A stretch of 10,505 nt of DNA from Holosporales bacterium (GCA_031257415.1 JAIROR010000068.1:1-10505); one strand, 5' to 3'. Shown: positions 1-6,609, counted from the stretch's first letter. Notes: generated by a model from the letters alone, not told the origin. Translations and numbers: made by a program.

Positions 1-516
1 ATGTTTTTAAAGTTTCTTGAACGCCACCCTCATTCCTTCAGTATTTCATAAAAGAGTTAATAAATGGTTAAGGTTGGAAGGAAATGTTAGGGTTTTTGTG
101 GATTACAAAAAAAGAAACAACAATCTCATGAAATCGACCCAGGAGCCGTCTTCGGTCGATTTCATTCCAAATACCCACTTTAAAAGCGAATGTTTTTAAA
201 GTTTCTTGAACGTCACCCTCATTCTTTCAGTATCTCACACAAAGGTTAAGGAGTCGTTAACGTTGTGGGGATTTTTAAAAGATTGTGAAAAAAGACACAA
301 CAATCTTATGAAATCAGTCTAAGGGCCGCCCCTGGCTGATTTCATTCCAAATACCCACTTTAAAAGCGAATGCTTTTAAAGTTTTATAGTGCCGTCTTCG
401 ATTGGTTTTGCTCCAAATATCCACTTTAAAAGCGAATGCTTTTAAAGTTTCTTGAACGCCACCCTCATTCTTTCAGTATTTCATAAAAGAGTTAAGGAAT
501 CGTTAACGTTGTGGAG
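1..516. repeat. Tandem array of ~180-bp stem-loop repeat units
   Basis: Four head-to-tail copies start at 1, 190, 370 and 436, each opening with atg(t/c)ttttaaag. Copies 1 and 2 are near full length (189 and 180 bp), copy 3 is internally deleted (66 bp), and copy 4 fades out near 516. Each junction is a hairpin: ctttaaaagc, loop gaat, gcttttaaag, at 178-201 (one G-T pair), 358-381 (perfect) and 424-447 (perfect). A second hairpin lies inside the unit: 12-bp arms 128-139/154-165 in copy 1, and 308-317/336-345 in copy 2. Copy 2 also has an 8-bp stem at 279-286/300-307. The window opens inside a junction hairpin, so the array probably continues to the left. No convincing gene lies in it. It resembles palindromic intergenic repeats such as Rickettsia palindromic elements in general design, but I do not recognise the family. 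Confidence 0.85.
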
Positions 517-600
517 AACTATTGCCTCCCCCTCAGATTTCGCCCACTTCCTTAACAAACCAGCTGTTCCATATAGAAAAATTTAACGCGGGAAAATATA

Positions 601-687
601 CCCAAACACTAAAAGATTGCCAGAGAGGAGGCCAGTTGCCATGGATACTTTTCGTCCGGGGAAATCCACAATCTTTTAGTGTTTGGG
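601..687. repeat. Perfect 19-bp inverted repeat with 49-bp loop
   Basis: The arm cccaaacactaaaagattg (601-619) is exactly complementary to 669-687, with 620-668 between them. It lies 32 bp past the 3' end of radA. Read on the radA strand, the second arm is followed by a T-rich stretch (TATATTTT), so it could stop radA transcription, but a 49-nt loop and AT-rich arms are atypical for an intrinsic terminator. A small non-autonomous inverted-repeat element (MITE-like) is the alternative. No clear target-site duplication is visible at the outer edges. The stretch 517-600 between this element and the tandem array shows nothing I can name. Confidence 0.75.
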
Positions 688-718
688 CATAGATTGGATT
701 TTGCTTCAATAGCGAAAT

Positions 719-2125
719 CTAATTGTCGATGGCAGCTATTATCTTTGCCATATCTCTAACTGATTTTACTCTACTGATATTGACTGTTCCTTCTTCGGTA
801 AAATCCTCTGTTTTATACGAGCAATACACAGAATCAAAACCTAATTTGCAGGCCTCTTTAATTCGGGAGTATGACAGGTGTGCCTGTCTGATATCTCCAG
901 ACAAGCTGACCTCTCCGAAAAAGACAGACCTCAACGGGAGCGGCTTATTGAAATACGCTGACATAATTGACGAGACGACAGCGAAATCCACAGCTGGCTC
1001 GGAGATCTTCAACCCTCCTGCAACGTTCAAATACACGTCCTTGCTCGAAAAATTGAGTCTGCATCTGTTTGACAAAACGGCAACCAACATCGTCAATCTA
1101 TTGCTATCAAAGCCGATTGATGAACGTCGCGGCATCGCTACGTTCGTATTTGAAACAAGTGCCTGAATTTCAGAAAGGATCGGTCTTGTGCCTTCGATAC
1201 CAGCAAACACGGCAACTCCGCTGACTAGGCTCTCGTGCTCTGAAAGAAAAGCGGCCGAAGGATTGCTGACCTCTTCGAGCCCAGCTCCAGTCATTGAGAA
1301 AACTCCGATTTCATCTGTTGGACCGTACCTATTTTTGGAAACCCTGAGGATTCTATAGTCATAGGACTTATCCCCCTCGAAATAAAGAACGCAGTCAACC
1401 ATATGCTCCAGAGTCATTGGGCCGGCTATCGAGCCATCCTTTGTTATATGGCCAACTATAACGATTGTTATATTGTTCTTCTTGGCGAGATTAACGAGTT
1501 CCTGAGTACAATACCTAACCTGCGAAATAGTTCCCGGAGCAGAATGTATCAAATCAGTAGAAATTGTCTGAATTGAATCAATGATTACGATTGAACTTCT
1601 ATTGATTCTTGAAAGACTATTGACTATCTGCTCTATATTGTTAGAATTGGCAATCATCACCTTCTTTTCCACTTGGCGCAACCTAGAAGCCCTGAGCCCA
1701 ACTTGCATTACCGATTCTTCTGCGGAAAAATAAATATTGTTCTCTATGCCGGAGATCCCTGAAAGCAAAACCTGAAGAAGAAGGGTTGACTTGCCAATAC
1801 CAGGAGGACCTCCAACAAGGACTACAGAACCATCGACGAATCCCCCACCAAGAACCCTGTTTAGCTCGTTTATTCCCGTAATCTTTCTATTGGTTTGCAA
1901 AGCCTCGCCCTCGCTGGCTTCATCCCGGATGCCAAAGTCATCGATAATCTTGAAGAAATTATCAGGTACGGATATCTTTGAGGAACGTTTTTGAACAACT
2001 TCTTCTACAACAGAGTTCCACGCCCCACAGGCCTCGCACTGCCCCATCCATTTTGAGAGCACCGCTCCACAATCCTGGCAAACATACCTCGTCACCGCTT
2101 TAGACACAACTTCACGACCTACCAT
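719..2125 (-). CDS. radA: DNA repair/recombination protein RadA (Sms)
   Basis: RadA is a RecA-like, DnaB-like hexameric ATPase that helps process branched recombination intermediates and extend D-loops in the cytoplasm. The 468-residue product has the family layout in order: an N-terminal zinc finger with C16, C19, C30 and C33; a Walker A motif GGPPGIGKST at 105-114; a Walker B-type strand IVIIDS near 179-184; the RadA-specific KNRYG at 264-268; and a C-terminal Lon-protease-like domain ending with GEVSLSGDIRQ near 404-414. Length is normal for the family. The ATG at 2125 has no clear Shine-Dalgarno sequence; an in-frame GTG six codons on (2105-2107) still precedes the zinc finger and is a fair alternative start. 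It follows the heptad-repeat gene by 64 bp on the same strand and has no convincing promoter of its own, so co-transcription is likely. Stop is TAG. Confidence 0.96.
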   Translation of the reverse strand: MVGREVVSKAVTRYVCQDCGAVLSKWMGQCEACGAWNSVVEEVVQKRSSKISVPDNFFKIIDDFGIRDEASEGEALQTNRKITGINELNRVLGGGFVDGSVVLVGGPPGIGKSTLLLQVLLSGISGIENNIYFSAEESVMQVGLRASRLRQVEKKVMIANSNNIEQIVNSLSRINRSSIVIIDSIQTISTDLIHSAPGTISQVRYCTQELVNLAKKNNITIVIVGHITKDGSIAGPMTLEHMVDCVLYFEGDKSYDYRILRVSKNRYGPTDEIGVFSMTGAGLEEVSNPSAAFLSEHESLVSGVAVFAGIEGTRPILSEIQALVSNTNVAMPRRSSIGFDSNRLTMLVAVLSNRCRLNFSSKDVYLNVAGGLKISEPAVDFAVVSSIMSAYFNKPLPLRSVFFGEVSLSGDIRQAHLSYSRIKEACKLGFDSVYCSYKTEDFTEEGTVNISRVKSVRDMAKIIAAIDN

Positions 2126-2126
2126 A

Positions 2127-2140
2127 TAATATGCATATTA
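2127..2140. promoter_or_regulatory. 14-bp perfect palindrome at the radA start
   Basis: The sequence taatatgcatatta is its own reverse complement and ends one base upstream of the radA ATG. Such a site could be an operator or could mask the translation start in the mRNA. It is also AT-rich, so chance occurrence is possible. No known operator consensus is recognised. Confidence 0.3.
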
Positions 2141-2189
2141 ATTGCACAATAAATCACGCCAACAGATACCATCGTTTGTGTAGTGGATG

Positions 2190-2552
2190 CTACTTGCTCC
2201 GCTGACTATCAGTATTTGTTTCTTTTTTATTCACTACAGAGGCCTGTCTTCTCCGCATTTCAACTGTATGTTCAAACATTTCGAGTCTCTCCTCAATTGC
2301 TTTAAGCCTGCGCTCCGCCTCAGCGCACTCCTCATTAAACCTACGCCTCTCCTCATCAAACCTACGCCTCTCCTCATCAAACCTACGCTTCTCCTCATTA
2401 AACCTACGCTTCTCCTCATTAAACCCACGCTTCTCCTCATTAAACCCATACCTCACCTCGTCGTTCCTCTTCTCCCGCAGTTGAAGAGAATCACCAGCAA
2501 AAGCTCCACAGATAGTAGAAATGGATGCTATAGCCACACAAAAAAACCTCAT
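2190..2552 (-). CDS. Small exported heptad-repeat (coiled-coil) protein
   Basis: The product is 120 residues and not recognised as a named family. It begins MRFFCVAIASISTICGAFAGDS, a good signal peptide with likely cleavage after AFA, so it should be exported to the periplasm or beyond. The middle (about 30-75) is six near-identical seven-residue repeats of the type RRFNEEK/RRFDEER, followed by a less regular helical stretch rich in E, R and L up to about 95 and a polar tail. One aromatic residue per heptad among dense alternating charges predicts a long helix or coiled coil. I chose the ATG at 2550-2552 because AGGA lies seven bases upstream and the longer frame only adds a TTG two codons earlier. 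A TTGACA promoter lies just upstream. radA follows after 64 bp. Stop is TAG. The signal peptide, ribosome site and promoter argue that the gene is real despite its repetitive sequence. Confidence 0.7.
   Translation of the reverse strand: MRFFCVAIASISTICGAFAGDSLQLREKRNDEVRYGFNEEKRGFNEEKRRFNEEKRRFDEERRRFDEERRRFNEECAEAERRLKAIEERLEMFEHTVEMRRRQASVVNKKETNTDSQRSK
2328..2453. repeat. 21-bp tandem repeat, six copies, inside a CDS
   Basis: Six uninterrupted 21-bp units (type ctcctcattaaacctacgcct on the plus strand) at 2328, 2349, 2370, 2391, 2412 and 2433 encode the heptads of the minus-strand exported protein. Units differ at only a few positions, which suggests recent expansion or recombination-driven homogenisation. 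Because 21 is a multiple of three, copy-number change would keep the frame. Confidence 0.9.
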
Positions 2553-2586
2553 AACCAAATCCTAAACAACTTACTTTCGTGACCAC

Positions 2587-2616
2587 AGCATCACATATCG
2601 CACACTACCTTGTCAA
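2587..2616 (-). promoter_or_regulatory. Sigma-70-type promoter for the heptad-repeat gene (and possibly radA)
   Basis: On the minus strand a perfect -35 TTGACA (2611-2616) is followed by an 18-bp spacer ending in an extended -10 TG, then GATGCT (2587-2592, 3 of 6 matches). Predicted transcription would begin near 2580, giving about 28 nt of leader before the ATG at 2552. The weak -10 is the main doubt. Confidence 0.45.
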
Positions 2617-2777
2617 CAGTCTTTATATTTTTATCCATCGTTCTTTTCTGCAATTATCTGCGCGCATTCCTCCTTCATTTTTATCCCGTGCTTTTTTTGA
2701 CGGAGTTAGAATTACAATTGCTTTTTTCCATCTTTTACTATAGACTTCGCATTAACGATTTATATAAAGATCTACGT

Positions 2778-4568
2778 ATGTTGCCCGACGGAGCATTACT
2801 TTCTTTTTCTGGGAAGAGTTGGAAATTTTTGGATGAAGATAACGATGACCTCGTGAGGACAATGGTTGCGATTCACGATGTGCCTGAGGTTTCTGCCAGG
2901 ATTATGGTGAATAGAGGTATCACGAATCATGGGAGTGTTGGCAGGTTTTTGAATGCGAGGATAAAGGACATAATGCCTGATCCTTTGCTGATACACGACA
3001 TGAAAGAAGCTATAGATCGAATATCGGAGGCAATTATCAACAATGAAAAGATATTTGTTTTTGGAGACTATGACGTCGATGGCATTGTTTCTGTTTATTT
3101 AGTTGTAGATTATTTGAAAAAGCTTGGAGTTGACGTAACCTATCGCATTCCGAGCAGGTTCGACGACGGCTATGGAATTAGTACTGAAGCAATTGAAAAG
3201 GTCTTTGAATCAGGAGCGGAGCTATTGATAATTGTTGATTCTGGAACAAATTCGATTGATGAGATTAATGCAGCCAGCCGGCGGGGGTTGGATTGCGTAG
3301 TTGTTGATCACCATACGCAGCTCAGTAGTGAAATCCCCGATGCGATTGCAGTAGTTAATCCAAATCGCAATGATCAGGGGGAAATTGGCGACGCCGATAT
3401 CAAATGTCTATGTGCAGCTGGCGTTGTTTATATGCTTCTCATAGCTTTGCAGAGGCAACTTCGCGATGCTGGATTCTTTGGGGATTCGGGCGAGCCAAAT
3501 CTTATTGATTATGTCGGAGTTGTGGCTCTTGGCACACTGTGCGATGTGATGAAAGTCACAGGCTTGAATAGAGCGTATATCAATCTTGCAATGAAGACTC
3601 AGAAGTTTCCGAAAGGAATTGAGGCTCTCATAAAAGCCTCTAGTATTGATAAAATCTCGTCACCCGATGATTTTTCATTTGTTATAGGACCGGCCATAAA
3701 CGCGGCTGGGCGAATTCACGATCCCTCAATAGTCATCGACATGTTGCTTTCTGAGAATGACAACAAGACCATTCATCTTGCAGAGCAGCTCATAGATCTC
3801 AATAATACGAGGAAAAGAATTGAGAAAAAAATGCTTGAAGAAGCGATCTCCATGGTAAACGAAAATGGACTTTACAACGACAATGCAATTTTTGTATACA
3901 ACAAAGGATGGCATGGAGGAGTTATAGGAATAGCGGCCAGTAAGCTGAAAGACCGATTTTCGAGACCAACTTTTGTGGCAACATTTGGAGATAACGGTAT
4001 AGGAATTGGTTCCGCCCGCTCCTCTGAAAATGACATCAACGTTGCATATGCCCTGTCGGAAGCTGTCTCAAGAGGAATTCTGATTTCGGGAGGAGGACAC
4101 TCAATGGCTGGAGGGTTTTCCCTGCCAATCGAAAATGCAGTGGTTTTTCGTGACTTCCTGAATTCCAATTTCAGGGCAAAACAGGAGAATATATTAAATA
4201 TCGATTGCTCAGTTCCCAAATCGATTAACCTGAAGAAACTAAGCGATTGCGTAGCATTACTTGAACCATACGGGAAAGGGGTCGAGCCTCCTGTGTTTTG
4301 CATGAAAAACTTGCTATTTACGCATGCAAGATACACGCAACTCCACGACCATATAATAGTTTGCTTCAAGGGAGAATGGAATTCAGTGATACGGACCATC
4401 ATCTTCAATGCCGACTTGAAAGAAAATATCGTGAAACTGATGCAGCAAAATAGTAATAAGTATCTTGACTTGGCATTTTCTGTTAGAAAGAACGAGAAAT
4501 ACGGAGTCAGTATTGTGGTCGAAGATTTGAGACTGTCCGAACCAGATCAACGAAAGATCACGGAATAG
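2778..4568 (+). CDS. recJ: Single-stranded-DNA-specific exonuclease RecJ
   Basis: RecJ is the 5'-to-3' single-strand DNA exonuclease of the DHH phosphoesterase superfamily, acting in RecF-pathway recombination, mismatch repair and base-excision repair. The 596-residue product carries the catalytic motifs in order: FGDYDVDG at 95-102, VDSGT near 153-157, VVDHH at 175-179 and GTLCDVM near 252-258, then GPAINAAGRI near 304-313 and the DHHA1 glycine motif GGGHSMAGG (4090-4116). The start at 2778 gives MLPDGALLSFSGKSWKF, which matches where RecJ proteins begin (a short SxSGKxW segment). The frame stays open back to a TTG at 2610, but that would add 56 hydrophobic residues unlike the family and would overlap the divergent promoter. 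No strong Shine-Dalgarno site is visible at 2778; TATAAA (2763-2768) sits so close that the message might be nearly leaderless, and no good -35 accompanies it. Stop is TAG. Confidence 0.95.
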   Translation: MLPDGALLSFSGKSWKFLDEDNDDLVRTMVAIHDVPEVSARIMVNRGITNHGSVGRFLNARIKDIMPDPLLIHDMKEAIDRISEAIINNEKIFVFGDYDVDGIVSVYLVVDYLKKLGVDVTYRIPSRFDDGYGISTEAIEKVFESGAELLIIVDSGTNSIDEINAASRRGLDCVVVDHHTQLSSEIPDAIAVVNPNRNDQGEIGDADIKCLCAAGVVYMLLIALQRQLRDAGFFGDSGEPNLIDYVGVVALGTLCDVMKVTGLNRAYINLAMKTQKFPKGIEALIKASSIDKISSPDDFSFVIGPAINAAGRIHDPSIVIDMLLSENDNKTIHLAEQLIDLNNTRKRIEKKMLEEAISMVNENGLYNDNAIFVYNKGWHGGVIGIAASKLKDRFSRPTFVATFGDNGIGIGSARSSENDINVAYALSEAVSRGILISGGGHSMAGGFSLPIENAVVFRDFLNSNFRAKQENILNIDCSVPKSINLKKLSDCVALLEPYGKGVEPPVFCMKNLLFTHARYTQLHDHIIVCFKGEWNSVIRTIIFNADLKENIVKLMQQNSNKYLDLAFSVRKNEKYGVSIVVEDLRLSEPDQRKITE

Positions 4569-4640
4569 AGCACAAGTTGCCATGAATATTTCAGGCCGAG
4601 AAGATCCCCAACTTCTTGCTGATTGGGCAAGCACATTTTA

Positions 4641-4692
4641 AGCTCCGTCACCCCTGGTTGATCCAGCGCTAACCCTGGAGCTCTCCTTTTTT
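4641..4692 (+). terminator. Possible intrinsic terminator downstream of recJ
   Basis: agctcc (4641-4646) pairs with ggagct (4677-4682), and an inner hairpin ctgg-ttgat-ccag (4654-4666) can form between them. A run of six or more T follows at 4687-4692. The outer stem is short and the structure branched, so strength is uncertain. It also overlaps the end of the PilZ-like remnant on the other strand, so part of the pairing could be chance. Confidence 0.3.
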
Positions 4693-4827
4693 AAGCTGCT
4701 CCTGGATTAGTTTCACAAGACCATTACTTGCTTCCGGAAAGCATACACCAATACCCTCCTGCTTAACCCAGCGGACTTTCCAGGAAAAGAGAGCCCGCAG
4801 GAACAGGTATCAATAATATGATAACAT
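4669..4827 (-). pseudogene. Eroded fragment resembling the end of a PilZ domain
   Basis: Read on the minus strand from an ATG at 4825-4827, five codons are followed by an in-frame TGA (4810-4812), then 46 open codons to TAG at 4669. The open part reads ...WKVRWVKQEGIGVCFPEASNGLVKLIQEQL..., close in pattern to the last strand pair and helix of PilZ domains (VxW, then GVxF, then an amphipathic helix). PilZ domains bind cyclic di-GMP, but the binding RxxxR and D/NxSxxG motifs would lie in the missing N-terminal half, so nothing functional is left. No ribosome-binding site is visible. The identification rests on one short motif; a chance open frame is possible. Confidence 0.3.
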
Positions 4828-4839
4828 GCTTTTTTATTT

Positions 4840-5067
4840 TTATGCAAGAAAAATTTTTTGTCCCATGCAGGAAATCCCTTCGTATGTCACATCACGGCAT
4901 GCAGCTTTGCCAAATCCTTGCAGTTTACCATTCACAAAATTGCCACTGTAGGAAATAGTTCCATCGTTGAAATATTGAAATATTACTGCAATACAAGATA
5001 ACAAACGAAAAACAGCAACTGGAGGAACGGAAATATATGGGGGTTCAGGCCGGGCTTCGCGGGTGGT
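4840..5067 (-). pseudogene. Remnant reading frame with a MORN-like repeat, in frame after the Mic60-like stop
   Basis: Directly after the TGA of the Mic60-like gene the same frame stays open for 75 codons and ends at TAA (4840-4842). It contains FNDGTISYSGNFVNGK, then LQGFGK and VTYEGI, about one and a half copies of the MORN pattern (YxGxFxNGKxxGxG...YEG). MORN repeats mediate membrane or protein contacts. There is no ATG at a suitable place and no ribosome-binding site, so this is best read as a decayed neighbour gene or a lost C-terminal extension. Readthrough of TGA is unlikely, since yebC uses TGA at its normal end and TGG encodes tryptophan in this window. Confidence 0.4.
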
Positions 5068-5823
5068 TCAACTTTCTGTATTGGCTATATTGGCGAATTG
5101 TTTTTTGAATTTCTCGAATTCCTCCTCGAGTGCTATCCGCAATTTCAGTTTAACCAAAAATTTTTGCAGTTTGTCGCGCCTTGCCTGATCAATCTTTTTA
5201 TGGTCGATTTTTTCAAGGCATTCCAAGGACTCCCTAAGATTGCCACTTTTTACAAATTTCCCAGCTTTATCGAAAATCTCGTTCCATTTCCCTAAATTAA
5301 CTTTTATTTTGCCTATTGTTTTTTCTTTTATGAAATTCTGCCATTTCCCCCAAACAGACGTTCCAGAGCTCTCACTTTTCTCGGCAGTCGGAGAGGAAAC
5401 AATATTCAGGTTGTCAAAATCAACCTGCAGCTCTTGGAGTGTTGGTATTTTCTCGCTCGCCATACACGACAGACCAGTTTCAAATGGTATTTCTTCCGCA
5501 TGATCATCGAGAAACTCTCTGAATGGTTCTCCATTTTCGATCAGCTTTTCCAGCTCCTGCACAATCGGAGGTATTTTATACTTGGCAAAATCGAGTTGTT
5601 TTTGAAAATACGCAATTTGCTGCTGCATCGTCTGCAATTCTTCTTGCAATCCTTTTATTTTTTCAGTCAGCTTTTTTTCGGTCCTTTCGGAATACTTGCT
5701 CTCAATATCCGCAACGTCCCTCAGGCACGAGCGCTTTGTCAGCAAGCACCCAACCGAAACCGAAGCAACGGCCACGCCACAATTCAGCAAGCAGATTATT
5801 AATACTTTTTTCTTTTCACTCAT
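5068..5823 (-). CDS. Mic60/mitofilin-like (COG4223-type) inner-membrane protein
   Basis: The product has 251 residues: a short basic N-terminus, one membrane segment at about 7-27, a coiled coil at about 38-80, and a C-terminal helical domain. The order of landmarks matches alphaproteobacterial mitofilin-like proteins: an L..LI..GEPF segment (about 91-101), then IPTLQEL..DF (126-136), then a W...W pair (158, 161) before a KIKVN stretch, and a closing helical block with SGNLRESLECLEKI (193-206) and a long final helix. Bacterial Mic60 homologues bend inner membranes and contact outer-membrane proteins. The coil is much shorter than in many relatives. Its ATG overlaps the yebC stop by 8 bp, implying translational coupling. 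Family assignment is from pattern alone; an unrelated single-pass coiled-coil protein is the alternative. Stop is TGA. Confidence 0.6.
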   Translation of the reverse strand: MSEKKKVLIICLLNCGVAVASVSVGCLLTKRSCLRDVADIESKYSERTEKKLTEKIKGLQEELQTMQQQIAYFQKQLDFAKYKIPPIVQELEKLIENGEPFREFLDDHAEEIPFETGLSCMASEKIPTLQELQVDFDNLNIVSSPTAEKSESSGTSVWGKWQNFIKEKTIGKIKVNLGKWNEIFDKAGKFVKSGNLRESLECLEKIDHKKIDQARRDKLQKFLVKLKLRIALEEEFEKFKKQFANIANTES

Positions 5824-6538
5824 TATTTAGATTGTGAAATACTTTCTGGACATCGTCATTATCTTCCAATATATCCAACAATTTCATCAGAGTGTGCTTA
5901 TATTCTTCTGGGCATATTATAAAGGAAGTTGGCATCCACACAAGTCCGGACTCAACAGGATCTCCAAACTTCTTTACAAAAGCGTCCCTGACCTTGGCAA
6001 AATCATCCACGGGGCAGGTAATTCGCGTGTACCCACCAGATTCTTCGACATCTTCTGCTCCGTTCTCTACTGCGAAGTCAAACATCTTGTCGAAACTAGC
6101 AACAAAATTTTTGTATATCAGGCTGCCGACCCTATCGAACAAGAAAGCGACGCTCCCGTTTTCCCCTAGGTTCCCTCCGAATTTCGAAAAAGCAGAGCGA
6201 ACCTCGGATGCGGTTCTATTTCTATTATCTGTCAGCGACTCGACTATTATAGCAACCGCCCCAGGGCCATAGCCTTCATAGCGCACCTCTTCGTAGACGG
6301 CATCATCATCTCCTCCAATCGCCTTGGCCATAGCCCTCTCTATGTTATCCTTCGGCATGTTTTGCTCTCTAGCTGCCGCTAGCGCGGCGCGTAGCCTTGG
6401 ATTGGCCGTGTGATCCGCCCCCCCAATCTTGGTTGCGACCGTAATTTCGCGCGCTATTTTGGCAAACACCTTCGCTCTCTTAGCGTCCTGAGCTCCCTTG
6501 CGGTACATAATATTTTTGAACTGCGAATGACCCGACAT
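5816..6538 (-). CDS. yebC: YebC/PmpR family protein (TACO1-like)
   Basis: The 240-residue product opens with MSGHSQFKNIMYRKGAQDAKR, the near-invariant family start, and continues through AREQNMPKDNIERAMAKA, YEEVRYEGYGPGAVAIIVESLTDNRNRT and LGENGSVAFLF, all hallmark segments. Members are cytoplasmic proteins described as transcriptional regulators (PmpR) and, more recently, as ribosome-associated factors that ease translation of difficult proline-containing stretches, as the mitochondrial relative TACO1 does. Length is typical. The frame is open upstream to 6628, but the conserved start fixes the ATG at 6536-6538. In many proteobacteria it neighbours ruvC; here it is followed by the Mic60-like gene in an 8-bp overlap. 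Its Shine-Dalgarno site is weak (AAGA). A promoter is predicted 43 bp upstream. Stop is TGA. Confidence 0.96.
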   Translation of the reverse strand: MSGHSQFKNIMYRKGAQDAKRAKVFAKIAREITVATKIGGADHTANPRLRAALAAAREQNMPKDNIERAMAKAIGGDDDAVYEEVRYEGYGPGAVAIIVESLTDNRNRTASEVRSAFSKFGGNLGENGSVAFLFDRVGSLIYKNFVASFDKMFDFAVENGAEDVEESGGYTRITCPVDDFAKVRDAFVKKFGDPVESGLVWMPTSFIICPEEYKHTLMKLLDILEDNDDVQKVFHNLNNE

Positions 6539-6580
6539 ATTCTTATAAACGTTCCCAACATATATTCCCGCCACCTTCTG

Positions 6581-6609
6581 ATGGTAGCACATCCTGCGAG
6601 AGACCGCAA
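6581..6609 (-). promoter_or_regulatory. Candidate promoter for yebC
   Basis: Minus-strand TTGCGG (6604-6609), a 17-bp spacer ending TGC, and TACCAT (6581-6586) form an extended -10 arrangement. Transcription would start near 6574, about 36 nt before the yebC ATG. It lies in the 113-bp gap after the outer-membrane protein gene. Confidence 0.4.

Noticed and set aside
17..199. 60-codon plus-strand frame in the left array
   Set aside because: It lies entirely inside the stem-loop repeat, is not kept in the second copy, and has no ribosome-binding site; repeat structure explains the sequence.
2187..2582. Plus-strand frame with repeated LLIKPTP units, plus another minus-strand frame with repeated MRRSVGL units
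   Set aside because: Both are other-frame readings of the 21-bp repeat, which is open in several frames because 21 is divisible by three. Only the frame with a signal peptide, Shine-Dalgarno site and promoter is kept.
2610..2777. 56-residue N-terminal extension of RecJ from a TTG
   Set aside because: The extension is hydrophobic and unlike RecJ, begins inside the divergent promoter, and the family start fits the ATG at 2778.
4569..5067. tRNA or other structured RNA gene in the gene-free stretch
   Set aside because: No T-arm GTTCRANYC box with a matching acceptor stem was found on either strand; the pairings seen are short and inconsistent.
5068..5070. TGA reassigned to tryptophan, which would fuse the Mic60-like protein to the MORN-like stretch
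   Set aside because: yebC ends at TGA at its normal family length, TGG is used for Trp throughout, and no conserved Trp position in RadA, RecJ, SecD or SecF is encoded by TGA.
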